From NCBI GenBank assembly GCA_030533445.1, contig CM060081.1, positions 34,732,111 to 34,796,110 on the forward strand: 64,000 bases of DNA, read 5' to 3'. Positions within the stretch are counted from its first letter, which is position 1. Every line of letters begins with the position of its first letter. The position numbers and the translations under genes were made by a program. The notes beneath the pieces were generated by a model. It was not told the DNA's origin and made no database searches. It was given only the letters and a program-made list of their open reading frames with translations. Below, piece by piece: positions 24,914-39,018 of the stretch. This DNA comes from Cyprinodon diabolis (lineage: Eukaryota; Chordata; Actinopteri; Cyprinodontiformes; Cyprinodontidae).

Positions 24914-26790
24914 TTCATCCAGACGATTAATTTCTTTGTGGTTGGACTCGGTACTGCACCAACTGGTTGTTCACCACATATCAAAATAAAGATTTTCAAG
25001 ATGATGCAAGGTTCAATTTGACACCGTTGCCATAAGTTATAAAACAAAGAAAATTAAGTTTAAGGAAATTATCATACAGAATTGTAGAAATTTTTCCTTT
25101 AATAGGCTGATGCAGTAAAGTATCTGTCCTTAACATTTTCCTGCATTATTTTTACTTTTTTAAGTAGTTTTAAAAACTGTACTTTTATACTTTAACTTGA
25201 GTAGAAAGCTTAAGTTGACGCTCTTAACATCTGAAAAAAAAATTTAAATAGTAGGATATATACTTTTACGTGAGTAATAAACATGAATACTTTTGACACC
25301 TCAGTTGTTTTTTTAATCATTGACATTTATATTTCTTTGTGTACATAGTAGCTAAGTTTAGTTGATTTTCAATAGTTTAGTCAAGAGTTGTTAATGGACG
25401 TATATTTGACTTGGAGTTGAGTGTTTGTTTTTAATAAATTCTTATATTTTCAATGGAAGCTGTGCTGAATTTATTCCATATATGTGGAGAGTGAACTGTT
25501 TGACCGTGATTTGAGTGCAATTTACATTTCCATTTATTGTTCTAACACACAGCCAGTTAAGCATGTTTTTTTTTCATTATTTAATAAAGTAAATAACTAA
25601 ATTACTTTTCGCGAAATGTTGCAACAGCTACCAGTTTCAGTTGACAACATATTTATATGAATTTCTTTGTAAAAAAAAATCCGCTTTGATGTGGTTAATG
25701 GAACATTATAATTTGCACAAAAAAACTATAATAGAGAACCAACTGCACACAATTTTTAAAGTTACTTCGGGCCTAATTATTTTAAACAAGGTTTGTAGAA
25801 ATCTAGTCACACACCTGAGCTAACATCCTCCACATGTGCCCACCTATATTTACTGTATATCCCTTCTCACGTTGATTTTCCAGTCAGCCGTCTCTCTATC
25901 TTGCTCCATTAGAAAGCATGAAATGAGAAAGGAAATGAAAAAGCTTTCTCTGGGATCTTTTTAAAAAGCCTTCTAAGTAGGTTACGTGTGAAAGTAGGCT
26001 GCCTCAGAGACTCATGAGACCCAAGGAGGTACTGTTGTATCACTCAAGAGGAGTGGCCTCTCACTTGAGGAGTCCACACAAAGGCATGCAGGAAGCAAAA
26101 GGCTAACTGCAGTATTTGTGAAGCAACATGCTAATCAAAATTGGCCTAAATTGCACCTTGATTCAGAGATATCAAAAAAGCGAGATTATCCTTATCTACC
26201 CTCCTAATAAAAAAAACCAAAATTTTTCTCAATAATGGTATTTATTTCAGAGGTCCATTCTGTATGTTTTTTTTGAAAAACCCATTACATGTTTAACACT
26301 ACCAATAATCCTTTTATTGTGGCTAATTTAAGTCAACCAACAGCAATTCTCATCTCTTATAAACAAATAACGATTTCTAATTAAATCAAATTATGGCATG
26401 AAATTCATATTAGTTTTCCTTATTTATGTGGGGGGCAGTAAACAATGTACACAAGAGAGCAAAAAAAGCAGTTACTCAGAATAACTGTCGACTTATACTG
26501 CATAAACTGCTTACATTTCCCTTGTTCTTCAAATTTAATTTAGCTATGACTTCTGTGTAACTGATCGCTATACATCTGTTTTTTTATGTAAGAGTTCTTC
26601 ACAGGATTACAGGAATGATCAACTCTGATCAAGTAAATGGTTATGAATGTAACCATGTGTGAAATATAGCTTGTGAACTTCTAGGCACCTATGTATATAA
26701 GGAGACATACAAGTACATCTGGGAATTCTCTTGAAAGCTCTAAGTCTTCCAAAATTCAACCACTCCCAAAAATTAGAATGGAACAATGTT
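24914..26790. other. Intronic sequence, nothing recognised
   Basis: AT-rich. The 60-codon ORF at 25641-25823 has no recognisable feature. Confidence 0.5.
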
Positions 26791-26799
26791 TTTTTTACT

Positions 26800-27300
26800 T
26801 GACAAATGCAACAGGTGATGCATCACCTGCTGCAGATGATGCTGCAGGTGATGAGGATGCCTCAGAGCATGAAGACAGGTTCAGAGTCCCGTGTATCAGT
26901 AGGATGGATCAGCAGGAATCCAAAGGAGATTCAGGCGAACAGATCAGATGAGTACAGACAGGGCCGGTGGGTGAAAGGGAACAGAATCAGTAAATCAGAA
27001 TCATAAAGGAAGCGCTGAAACACTCTCACCACTGGTTAGGGATTAAACTTGCCTGAAGACACTGGCTCTAGAATAGTCTCCTCACTGGAACAGGGATATG
27101 AACCTTGGACTAGCTAAAACTAACAAAACAGAAACTACAAACAGAAAGCAAACAATCTGATCTGGCCCTGACAGCTGGAACTGAGCCCAATACAAAGGGA
27201 GAAAAGGAGGTGGATGAGATGAGTGATAATTAGGAGCCGGACAGAGTTAAGCAGATGAAAGGCATGAGGTGAGCTAACAGGGCAGATCATGACAGTACAG
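26800..27300 (-). repeat. Interspersed repeat ending CAGATCATGACAG
   Basis: More GC-rich than its surroundings and purine-rich on the plus strand. It ends GGGCAGATCATGACAG, as does the repeat at 33170-33715 (CAAGATCATGACAG). On the minus strand it would start with TGTCATGATCTG, a common start of fish interspersed repeats. Class (LTR or DNA) is uncertain. Two overlapping plus-strand ORFs look spurious. Confidence 0.4.
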
Positions 27301-27309
27301 TACATCCCT

Positions 27310-28755
27310 GTGTTCCTGTGCTTGCACCACAATCATCCAGTAAAAAAGGTAAAAACAAGTATCAGGCGAGGCCCCGATCCAGCATTAAAATAGTGGTATC
27401 GGCAAGTAGCAACAGATAGGGCACCACTCTCAATCAATTCTTAAAGCCAAAAGTTTAGTCAACTATTGTCACCCATTCCATGTAGGCAATAATAGGTTCT
27501 ACTGGATTCACTTTGTATTAGTCTTTTTCCTGCTTCCCAAAGGTACTGTAGGCAGCAGCTTGACAAAGCCATGATGGCAAATATTTTACATCCAAGTAGT
27601 ATGCAGTTCTTCATATATACACACACATCAGTTTCAAACAGATATCGGTATGGGGCAATACTACACAGCCAGGTATCGGTATCAGGGCCAAAGAACGGCA
27701 TCGATGCAACACTACTAAAATTTACATAACATTCTCTTTTCTACAATTTTCTGTAAAATAACTTTCTGAAAAAAATGCCTTGCTCTTATTACTGTTTAAA
27801 CTTTAAATAGTTCTAACAGTGTTGCAACTAATCATCAGTTTTCCAATCCCTGATAATTTTTTTCCTGACCTTATAGTCAACATAAATCATTCAAGTCATT
27901 TTATGATTTTGTTTTTAATATCAAAGTCAGTATAGTTGGAAATAATAAGTTGCTTTAGTTCTGAGGGATTTTTTGAAGTAAAGAACAAAAGAGAATAAGG
28001 TCGTTAGTCGATCTCAGGCTATTCTTTTATATTTTGAAGTGTGATTATTATGAGTGTTATTGTCGCCTATAGACTTGCAGGGTTATTTTTTAAAGAGATG
28101 AAAGGTTTAGAAGTAAAGTTTTGGGTAGAACTTATGATGTAAAAATATATGCTTCTTAATAGTAGGAATCCTCACCCACTGCAACAAGATAAACCTCAAA
28201 ACCTCTTTGTCATCTACAGTCACTGAAACCTTAAAACTCTTATACTTACCTACTATACCAACTGTTTTGAGTCACTTTCGAAAGTGCATTACAGTATTGG
28301 AAAATACTTGCAATATTCTGTTGTTCATGGAACATTTTACAGTAAGCTGATTTGGATAAATGTGTTGATTTAGACTTTAATTCAATTTCGAATAAGAAAA
28401 TACTTTTTTGTAGTTGTTGATAGCTGTAGACAGGAAGGACATTCTGTAGGGGTTTGTTTTGCAGCATATCCAAAGAAACCTTTGAATAAAAACACTCTGT
28501 TAGTGTTTGTCTTCTGAAGAAGTTGCCTACTCTAGTACATAATGTTTATCATATAATGAAGAGCACTTATGTGTGAAAAAAAAATCTTTGGAGGTTCTAG
28601 AGCAGGTACTACAACAGAGCAGACCTTCTTTATCAACTGTAGAGTTTGTTTGAGTAATTTGTTATGATCATGTAAACCCAGCAGATGATAGTAGAAGAAA
28701 TCACACTTTTTACAACTGACAAATGAAAATTACATTTTTCTATCTATAAGAAAGA
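27310..28755. other. Intronic sequence, nothing recognised
   Basis: AT-rich DNA with only short ORFs and no identifiable element. Confidence 0.5.
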
Positions 28756-29151
28756 CTACGTTCACACTGCAGCCTGAAGTGACAAAAATCCGATTTTTTT
28801 GCCCATATGCGACCTGGATCTGATCTTTTCATGACAGTCTAAACAACACAGATCTGATTTTATCCAATCCGACCCAGGCCACTTGGCTATGTATTCCTGA
28901 ATCCGATACGAATCTGATCTTTTCAAATGTGACCTGTGTCTGAACGGCCAGGTCGGATTCATCCGTCAGATTCATCTGACAAAGGTCACTATTATGCGTT
29001 TTGATACGCAGAAGCGGCAAGAAAAACAACAACCATGGTGGACGAAGATGCTGAGAGAAGTATTTATGTTTAACCATATTGAAAAGATTGAAGAAATCGG
29101 ATTTCACAAAAAAATCAGAAATGAGAATCAAGGCCTGCAGTGTGAACGTAG
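28756..29151. mobile_element. MITE with CTACGTTCACACTGCAG terminal inverted repeats
   Basis: The left end CTACGTTCACACTGCAG is exactly inverted at the right end (CTGCAGTGTGAACGTAG), 396 bp in all. The interior has repeated ATCCGAT/GATCTGAT words and no transposase. Flanks (AAGAAAGA and CGAAAGTG) share GAAAG, hinting at an imperfect 8-bp hAT-type duplication, but this is weak. Confidence 0.82.
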
Positions 29152-30973
29152 CGAAAGTGAAAGTTGAAATGCTGAAGTGCACATTCTTCTCGAATAAAAG
29201 AAAGATGTAGAAAACACCTATACTGATACTGCTAAATAACTTCTGTCAGTTGACATTTTGTGTAAAAAAAGAACATATGCCAACTCAATAGCACCAGAAC
29301 AAGGACTTTGATATAATGTCAATTTCAGGTTGCCATTAGATAATTTCAACACAATTAACTTCCATTTGTGCTTGTTGCTCCACGTTCTAAGACTTTAAAC
29401 AAACACTATTTACTTTGCTGGCCCAGAGGAAAACAGCTGCTCAGATGTGATAGGTTTTAAATATTAGGCTGAAAAGCTTCCCTATGCTGCCTGATAGTCA
29501 CTGAATACATTATTTTTGACATTTTCAATGAGGGAGATACTGTAGGGAATCTCAGCCACAGAAGGACTATTTACAGTCAATGGTTACATGAAAGTGTATT
29601 TTTTTTCCTCTTTAGGTTTTTTAAACATCTCTCAAATCAGAATAGAATAAATAGATTATGGAAAAACATAGCTGTGTTGTACCCCCGTGAATCTCGCCAC
29701 ATGCTTTGACTTTGTCTCTCACCTTGTATTTCATTTTAGGCTCTTTATCTCTCAGTCTCATCACTCAATCCCCCCTCTCTTCCTTTAAGGCCCTCCATCT
29801 GCTAGAAGAAATGTGACCAGTATGTAATAACATGGAAATAGCAAAAACTCAACAGGGAAAGATTATGTAGGTCTGTTCTAGGGTTGAAACACAGACAAGT
29901 TCAGGCCTTTCAAGGTGAATTAAACTAAAATTATCCCAGGTTGTTGAGCCTCCCTAAAATGTTATCAAAACCCTCACATAAATTGGTGGCTTTTAATTTA
30001 ATCTATTTTTTTATGTTCTTAAAATAACTGTATACATGTCCTGTATGATTTGATCAGAATATGAGTTTGATCGTAAACAGTCACTGTGTTTTAAGCAAAA
30101 TTCATAGTACTGGTCTAAATGCTGATTAGGTATTAATTTAATATTCAATATACCTTTAATTACAAGATATTGTAAAGCACAAGACAATAGGAGAGGATGA
30201 GAGACTATCAGACCAACAAACATACTTCCCATATTTGTTTTTGTACTATATTAATAATCTAAACTTAACATAACTTTTAACTGCCTTTGACTGTTAAAAT
30301 TATACCTTTAACTGAGATATCATTTGTTTAAGTTTGTGGTTCAACCTGCTTTTATTATGTTTTTGTTTACTTGCTTTTCTTTTTCCTTTTTTTTCTGCTC
30401 TACTGTTTGATTCATGCAAAGCACATTAAATTTTCTCTACTGAATTGTGCTATACAAATAAACTTTTATGGTTGGAGGATATACAAATATAAACCTTTAC
30501 AATGTGAAAAGCAATTTCCCAGATCTGAAAGTCAACTGTGGCTAGTTTTTCTTTTTCTTAGCAGCTCTGAAAGTTGAGTGCCGTCGTTCTGGCAGAAAAG
30601 GAGGCAAGGGTACAAAGACCTATGGACATATTTGGACCTTCAAAAATATGGGGAGCCTTAAAGTGTGCCTCTCTTAGTTGTGGTAAAATAGATTTTTTTT
30701 CTCCCTCAATGTCCTTTTATATACTCTGTACAATGCACAGTTAGGTGTTAATGTAATACATAATTACATTTTTTGCATGTAAAGCTGCTGTAGAGAGGAG
30801 CAAATGGAGGTAAATTCAGCTTTTATAAGCATAACCTGATGTAAACCTGACTGTGGCTGCTTCCTTGTGGATGGGGGGTTATCAACAGACAATTTTATAT
30901 ATTTTATTTGGTTTAATACGTTTAGTTATTTTCATCATTTTATTTTTTGCAGTATGAAACATTTTCAAATGAA
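29152..30973. other. Intronic sequence, nothing recognised
   Basis: AT-rich. Short ORFs at 30011-30232 and 30371-30577 carry no domain. Confidence 0.5.
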
Positions 30974-31080
30974 TAATCATTATCTTTTAAATAAAAATAA
31001 TGATGATATTATACCTATGAGCACTTGACATTGGTGAAGGTATAATATCCTCATTATTTTATTTAAAAGATAATAATTAT
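30974..31080. repeat. Long AT-rich inverted repeat (hairpin, about 43-bp arms)
   Basis: The left arm (30974-31016, ending GATGATATTATACCT) pairs with the right arm (31038-31080, starting AGGTATAATATCCTCATTA) with only two or three mismatches or gaps. The loop is 21 bases. It could be a foldback element or a cruciform-prone palindrome. Confidence 0.85.
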
Positions 31081-32456
<1,376 letters not shown>

Positions 32457-33169
32457 AATTAGATATCATCATAGATCTTCCTCATCATTAATAAAAAAGG
32501 GATTTAGGTAGTTTTATTCTCTTTAGCTTAGGTCAATGAAGACAATGTCAATGTTCCATCAAAAACTATGTACCACATACAGTACTGAGATTTTTACCCT
32601 CGACTGTCTCTCTTTTTTTAGAGAACTAACAAGAAAGGAAAACCTTTACTGACACTCCGTATGTATAGCAATAGTATCTCCATCTTTTGATGAATGCTAT
32701 CAGAAAGATAATGCAAAATACAATTATGTTTCACACGTAACACGGAACTCAGAACATACAGAACTGCATTTCTTGAACATGACAATGGTTTTTCTTTACT
32801 GCTATGGCCTCCACATACAGCAGATCTCAGTCCAACCATGTGTGAATTCATATAAAATACTTCAAATAGCAAATAAAAAATATGACTTTTTTATAGTATA
32901 CATATTTCAGACCGGAAAAAAACTGCAACATGTGTAGTTGATTTTAAAATGTTAAATGCAAAATAGTCTTCGTATGTGTTTGTATGGTGCCCTTTTCATG
33001 CAGAGGGTTTTACTGTAGCATGAAGTTGTGATTATTTCATGCTCAGAACAGAAGGACCAAATTTTTGAGGCAAACAGACAGTTGGATTTTATAAAAAGAT
33101 ATGCAGAGAAAAGCACTGGGGCATCTAATGCAGGAACCTCTGGTCTTTTCATTCAGTCTGTGACCAGAA

Positions 33170-33715
33170 GATGAGGCTGGTTTCAGCCAGCTGGTTGACA
33201 GCCAGCAAGGCACGGCGGGCCCCACCCAGAGAATCCCAGACACTGACGTCTCAGAGGTTGGAGAACAGGCAGGAGATCAGAACCAAGCAGACGAAGAAAG
33301 GCAGGATAACCCAGAGGGCCGATGTCAAGGACGTGCTCGGGGTGAGAGCCAGGAGATCAGATATCCAAAGAGGTACCAAAGGGAAATCCAGAACTGTGTC
33401 AGGAATCAGTTGCAAGTTTAGTTCACAGGCAGAAATCCATCAGGAGTCCGAGGACAGGTCAGGCAAACATATCAGAACAGGAACAGGCAGGCTCAGATGG
33501 CAAAGGCAGGACGGGTCAGGATCAGACTATCAGAAACACTCAAGAATGCTAGAAGACTCTCACCAAAGGGTTTAATAATCTGGCACTGATTACTGGTCAG
33601 AAGGCTGGTTAAATAGAGACTGAAGCAAGTGGATCAGATGAACGGTAATGAGAACTGGGTGGAGCTAGGCAGGTGAATAAAATGAGTAATCAGGCCAGTC
33701 ATCAGTGCCAAGATC
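33170..33715 (-). repeat. Interspersed repeat, LTR- or DNA-element-like, minus strand
   Basis: The plus strand is purine-rich with repeated AGGCAGGA/CAGGATCAGA words and ends CAAGATCATGACAG. In reverse it starts CTGTCATGATCTTGG and includes CTATTTAACCAGCC, the look of a fish repeat promoter or LTR. The open 134-codon plus-strand frame has low-complexity composition and no domain. Confidence 0.4.
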
Positions 33716-35089
33716 ATGACAGATTAGGCTTTTTATAAATGCGATTCAGATTTATAGAATAACATTTGTTCATTCAGTGAACGAACCACTGTCCTTATTA
33801 GTAAACTAATATTCAGTGCCAGTAAGTGGAAAAATAAAGAGAGAAACATTTTATTCAATGTTAATTAAATATTCTCAAGGTTAAATCCTGCTGCAAAGGA
33901 CTTATACAACCAGCCTTTAAACTTTCCTTTTATCACCTGTTTTCTACCGAGAGACAAGTGTCCAAAACTGAAATCAAATAACTCATTCAACCTTTGCCAT
34001 CTCTTGCTGGCAGTGAGTGCAATTCACTTGCAACAAACCTCTGTAATTTACAAATCACCTTTGTTTTGTTGTCTGTGGGCGTCTTTGTGTCCAGCTGTCA
34101 GCAGTCTAGAGCGAGATCGAACAGAGCACAAGTGCATATCTACTAATTACTTTCAACCACAAAGCAAAGCTTCTCGTTCTAGTGGTTGTGGGGGAAAAAA
34201 AAGAAATAACAGAGTCACCATGCCCTAAGATCAAAACTGGAGTAGAATCAGAGCCCAGGATGATTTTTTTTCTCTTTTTTTGTTTACGCAGAGAAAAAAG
34301 AAAAAGATACAAGGACATAATGTAAGAGGACAAAGACGTGCAAATTAAAAATACTAGATTAATGTTCTCCACTTTTCTAAATTGAATTTAGAAAAGTTAA
34401 ATCTGAATCACAGCTTTAGGTATGGACTTTAAGTGTCAATGTATTTAATTTCTTAGAGAGTATTGCTTCTAATATACTATTCTATATTATGAAGAGCTGC
34501 ACTTGTCACAAACAACTCTAGCGAATCTCTCTTTGTGACACACCTAGACCTACAGTAAACACTGAAGCACTGAATATGTTAGCACAAACAAACAAAAACA
34601 TTTAACATTTGGTTAAAATAGAAAATAATAACTGCTGTTACAGAGCTAGCCTGATGTCAATTGAAGGATTTATCAGAAAACAGGTTTTTATTTTGTTAAA
34701 TTAATTTAACAATATTGTTTTCTATGAAAACAATACATCTAGATGAATCAAATATGGTGCACATTGATTCTGATCTATTGCTGTTTCATTAACAAACATG
34801 TTCCATTTTTGAACTTCCCATTAACTCACCTATATCTAAATAAAGATAATGCAGCCACTATCAACCATTCTTGAAGCAAATGTGTTTTATGTCTCATAAC
34901 ATCTGAACTTTTGAAAAAGTGTCATAAAATCATCAATCAAGGTTGGTTAATAAAGTGCTATAGCCAAAGAGACAAAAGTTCTGTTTAGGCAACTAAATTA
35001 AAGGAATAAAAACCGATTGTCCTGTTTCATTCCATTATTGGTATACATTATTAGAAATGTGTTTTATTTAACTGTACACCCTAACTGGC
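33716..35089. other. Intronic sequence, nothing recognised
   Basis: AT-rich. Short overlapping ORFs at 34004-34372 on both strands are not convincing. Confidence 0.5.
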
Positions 35090-35600
35090 ACGCCAAGCAA
35101 GAAGAAACTTAACCGAGGAGACATCCAATAGGTCCATTGAAACTCTTCGAAATTGGGCTTCCTGGCTTACATGGAAAAAAGCTACAGCGTGTGAGGTGAA
35201 ACAATTATACTGCACCCTGCTACTGTGAAATATGGAAGTGGCAGCATTATATTGTGGAGATGCTATTCCTCACCGCTGAAAAAGAACCAATGAGAGGAAT
35301 ATAGATGCAGCTAAATACAAGGCAGAGAGTGAACTAGTTTGATGATATATAAGGCTTGAGACAGGGATGAATATTTACCTACCGGCAGAAAAATAACACT
35401 TTACAGTAAGGGGAAAGCTACAATGGAAGAGTTGATGTTAAAGCAAAAAGGTATAGGAGAATAACTCAGTAGAAGCTCAGACCTAAATCCCAATGCAAAT
35501 CTATGGCTATATCCAGTGCACACTTATTGGAAAAATCAACTTTCAATGAGCGCTGCGGCCAGCCCGGCCCAACTGCTGCCGAAACTGTGGATATAGTGCT
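35090..35600 (+). pseudogene. Relic of a second, more divergent Tc1-like transposon
   Basis: Fragments recall the 3' half of a Tc1 transposase gene: AATATGGAAGTGGCAGCATT, the region before the second catalytic Asp, and CTCAGACCTAAATCCCAATG with ATCTATGGCTATAT, matching the PDLNP.(E/N)LW block. Indels and stops break the frame. It is clearly older than, and different in sequence from, the intact element that begins about 150 bp downstream. The fragment at 44033 may belong to the same family. Confidence 0.7.
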
Positions 35601-35748
35601 TGGGAGAATAAATGTTCAGCTGGGTTCATGTTTTTTCTAGGAGTACCACCACCCCCATGGGGGAATTTTGTTAATTCTTAATTTTTTTCTAATTGAATAT
35701 TTTCTGTTACTGCTCATGCGCCTGTATAACTGGTCAGCTAAGTTCATA

Positions 35749-36996
35749 CACTATATTGCCAAAAGTATTTGCTCACCCATCCAAATTATTGGAATCAGGT
35801 GTTCCAATCACTTCCATGGCCACAGGTGTATAAATTCAAGCACCTAGGCATGCAGACTGTTTTTACAAACATTTGTGAAAGAATGGGTCGCTCTCAGGAG
35901 CTCAGTGAATTCCAGCGTGGAACTGTGATAGGATGCCACCTGTGCAACAAATCCAGTCGTGAAATTTCCTCGCTCCTAAATATTCCACAGTCAACTGTCA
36001 GCTGTATTATAAGAAAATGGAAGTGTTTGGGAACGACAGCAACTCAGCCACGAAGTGGTAGGCCACGTAAACTGACGGAGCGGGGTCAGCGGATGCTGAA
36101 GCGCATAGTGCGAAGAGGTCGCCAACTTTCTGCAGAGTCAATCACTACAGACCTCCAAACTTCATGTGGCCTTCAGATTAGCTCAAGAACAGTGCGCAGA
36201 GAGCTTCATGGAATGGGTTTCCATGGTCGAGCAGCTGCATCCAAGCCATACATAACCAAGTGCAATGCAAAGCGTCGGATGCGGTGGTGTAAAGCACGCC
36301 GCCACTGGACTCTAGAGCAGTGGAGACGCGTTCTCTGGAGTGACGAATCGCGCTTCTCCATCTGGCAATCTGATGGACGGGTCTGGGTTTGGCGGTTGCC
36401 AGGAGAACGGTACTTGTCTGACTGCATTGTGCCAAGTGTAAAGTTTGATGGAGGGGGGATTATGGTGTGGGGTTGTTTTTCAGGAGCTGGGCTTGGCCCC
36501 TTAGTTCCAGTGAAAGGAACTCTGAATGCTTCAGCATACCAAGACATTTTGGACAATTCCATGCTCCCAACTTTGTGGGAACAGTTTGGAGCTGGCCCCT
36601 TCCTCTTCCAACATGACTGTGCACCAGTGCACAAAGCAAGGTCCATAAAGACATGGATGACAGAGTCTGGTGTGGATGAACTTGACTGGCCTGCACAGAG
36701 TCCTGACCTCAACCCGATAGAACACCTTTGGGATGAATTAGAGCGGAGACTGAGAGCCAGGCCTTCTCGTCCAACATCAGTGTGCGACCTCACAAATGCG
36801 CTTCTGGAAGAATGGTCAAAAATTCCCATAAACACACTCCTAAACCTTGTGGACAGCCTTCCCAGAAGAGTTGAAGCTGTTCTAGCTGCAAAGGGTGGAC
36901 CGACGTCATATTGAACCCTATGGATTAGGAACGGGATGTCACTTAAGCTCATATGTGAGTCAAGGCAGGTGAGCAAATACTTTTGGCAATATAGTG
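35749..36996 (+). mobile_element. Tc1/mariner DNA transposon, copy 1, full length
   Basis: A 1248-bp element with perfect 29-bp terminal inverted repeats (CACTATATTGCCAAAAGTAT at the left end, continuing to TTGCTCACC; inverted at the right end). It is flanked by TA at 35747-35748 and 36997-36998, the target duplication expected for this superfamily. It carries one transposase gene. Only two base differences were seen from the copy at 50375, indicating recent movement. Confidence 0.97.
35883..36914 (+). CDS. Tc1-family transposase (DD34E), copy 1
   Basis: A cut-and-paste DNA transposase that binds the element's terminal repeats in the nucleus and catalyses excision and TA-targeted insertion. 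The chosen ATG gives 343 residues, the usual Tc1 length, with good context (A at -3, G at +4). The open frame extends to 35769, but that ATG sits close to the terminal repeat. Two N-terminal helix-turn-helix regions are expected; the first includes [20 protein letters not shown], and a GRPR AT-hook-like motif lies near residues 59-62. The catalytic triad is D154 (WSDES), D245 (FQHDCAPVH) and E280 ([10 protein letters not shown]), with 34 residues between the last two. Residue 189 is Asp in KFDGGG where copy 2 and the family pattern have Gly, which may impair activity. Otherwise intact. Confidence 0.95.
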   Translation: MGRSQELSEFQRGTVIGCHLCNKSSREISSLLNIPQSTVSCIIRKWKCLGTTATQPRSGRPRKLTERGQRMLKRIVRRGRQLSAESITTDLQTSCGLQISSRTVRRELHGMGFHGRAAASKPYITKCNAKRRMRWCKARRHWTLEQWRRVLWSDESRFSIWQSDGRVWVWRLPGERYLSDCIVPSVKFDGGGIMVWGCFSGAGLGPLVPVKGTLNASAYQDILDNSMLPTLWEQFGAGPFLFQHDCAPVHKARSIKTWMTESGVDELDWPAQSPDLNPIEHLWDELERRLRARPSRPTSVCDLTNALLEEWSKIPINTLLNLVDSLPRRVEAVLAAKGGPTSY

Positions 36997-36998
36997 TA

Positions 36999-38398
36999 TG
37001 TTGACATATTGTAACCAGAGAGGGTCTAACATCTCCTTATGGCTGGTATGAAGGAGAAACACTGCAGGATACTGCATCTTCAGGCTTTGGCGGAGGCACC
37101 TCTTTGGCTGGATGTAGCATTTTTGGATCATTTAAAAAAACATTTTGTTTTCGGAGCCATTTTGCTGGTTCCTCAGCTTTGATCAAGAAGAAAACAGGCC
37201 TAAGAAAGAAGGTAAAAGACATCCTCTGTAATTTCAGCTTACATTGATGTTATTGATTTTGTTAAACATGCCTGGAATAAATTCTGTTAATGCTTAAAGA
37301 TGTTTACTTCTTTGTGTACAATATTTGAGAAACGTCCCTCCTCAGATTCGGACCGGGTAACCAAAATGATGATCTAACAGTTCGTGTTTTTTCTGGGAGT
37401 TTAAAGGCACTTCGTAACCGCACTCACACTTATCTCTAGCTAATGTGAGTCTATACTTTGATTTTAATGTTTTGGTTTTTTGCTGCAGCTGCACTGCAGC
37501 TACACTGTATTAAATGTTAGCCCTTTACTGTATACCTGATGAGCTGGTTGCACCAGTTGGAGGTCAAGGTAATAACATTAAACAGTGTATACTTTAAACT
37601 GTTCCAACAAATATGAACAACCTGCAGTACAGTGAGTATTTCTTATAAAAGCTCTTTGTTATGATAAAATTTGATTATTATTATTTTTTAGGATAATTTG
37701 TAATGATGTTAATTTGTTTTTTTTCTCCTCAAAACACCAGAGTATGCATGCAATTTTCCTGTATAGTTAGAGAAAACATGTCATTATCAGTTACTCAGTG
37801 TTTGAGTAGTGTTTTAACCCAAATGCTTTTCTTGATGCAGTATTTTGTGGACTGCTCAAAACAAATATTCATTCCATACCAGGATTTGGGAGCAAATATT
37901 GGTCTGGTTTAAACTGTTCTCCTGAGTCATGTTCAGTCTGTGCCAATTTTTTGCAGCTTTGGTTGCATTTAAAGGAAATGCAGCTGTACGAAATTACAGG
38001 AAACAAGTAAGAGAGCATGCTATTAGAACTGAGGATTATGTCTGATGTGATTACACAGAGTTTGTGAATTTTGACTCAGCATGGTTCAAGCATTCAAGGG
38101 TGGATGCACATTAAAGTCAGATCACATTGAACTCAATGCTTAGGGAGTTCCCAGGAGAGCAACAGAGCAATGTGATCTGGCTCTCATCTGGCTCAGCTCC
38201 TGCCTACAGCTCAGGGGGACAGAAGCCTTGTGTTAACAGGATGAAAACATGTGTGTGCTTCAGAACCAAAGGGTTAAATTCACTTTAACAGATGGCCTAT
38301 TCAGCCAAATTCTTTTAATTAACACCAGTGAGGTATGTTGCTGAATATTTTTATGTCTTGTGCCATTTCCTGTTTTCATTTGTACTTATTTAGAAATT
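36999..38398. other. Intronic sequence, nothing recognised
   Basis: No gene or named repeat. Antisense ORFs near 36949-37222 overlap the Tc1 end or its flank and look spurious. Confidence 0.5.
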
Positions 38399-38463
38399 CC
38401 ATCCATCCATCCATCCATCCATCCATCCATCCATCCATCCATCCATTCATCCATCCATCCATC
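38399..38463. repeat. (ATCC)n microsatellite
   Basis: About 16 CATC units with one ATTC interruption near 38447. Confidence 0.95.
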
Positions 38464-39018
38464 AAAGCAAGAAGCAGGGTTGACACCAGATTTTGTCGAC
38501 CCCAGGAAACACAACGAGACAAACAACCCTAAAGTTTTATTGTCAGCCATTTTGAAATATTTATTACTACTTAAAAACCTTTAAAGTGGTAGCTTGATGG
38601 GTTTGTGTTCTGTAGTTTTAATTTTGAACAAAGGACAGTTTGTGGTCCAGTGGGTGGCATGTTTATACCACAACAACTAATAATTAATGAGATAGTCAGA
38701 CGTTAAACATTAATCATTTAAAAGAAAAGGCTAAACTGTCTATTTTTTCATATATCAAATTTGCATGTTACCCTAACCATAACACATTTACATTGATTGC
38801 TTGATAAGGTTAAAACTTAGCGAAAGATGCAGGTTTAAAAAGGACAAACTTAAATTAAAAACTACCTACAAAATATTGGAAGAGCCAAAGCAGTTTATCC
38901 TTTAAAAAAATCCAACTCATTATTACTAACACTGTGCATGGCATGCACTGCAGTGCCTTGTAAAAAAACTACTGATACTTGCTTAGCTTTCTTAAATAGC
39001 AAACTGTTAAAACCCCTA

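Noticed and set aside
33171..33575. 134-codon plus-strand ORF
   Set aside because: Purine-rich repeat DNA without a domain; better explained as an interspersed repeat read in reverse.
36206..36976. 256-codon minus-strand ORF (and its twin at 50832-51602)
   Set aside because: Antisense to the Tc1 transposase, with no domain of its own; a shadow of the coding strand.
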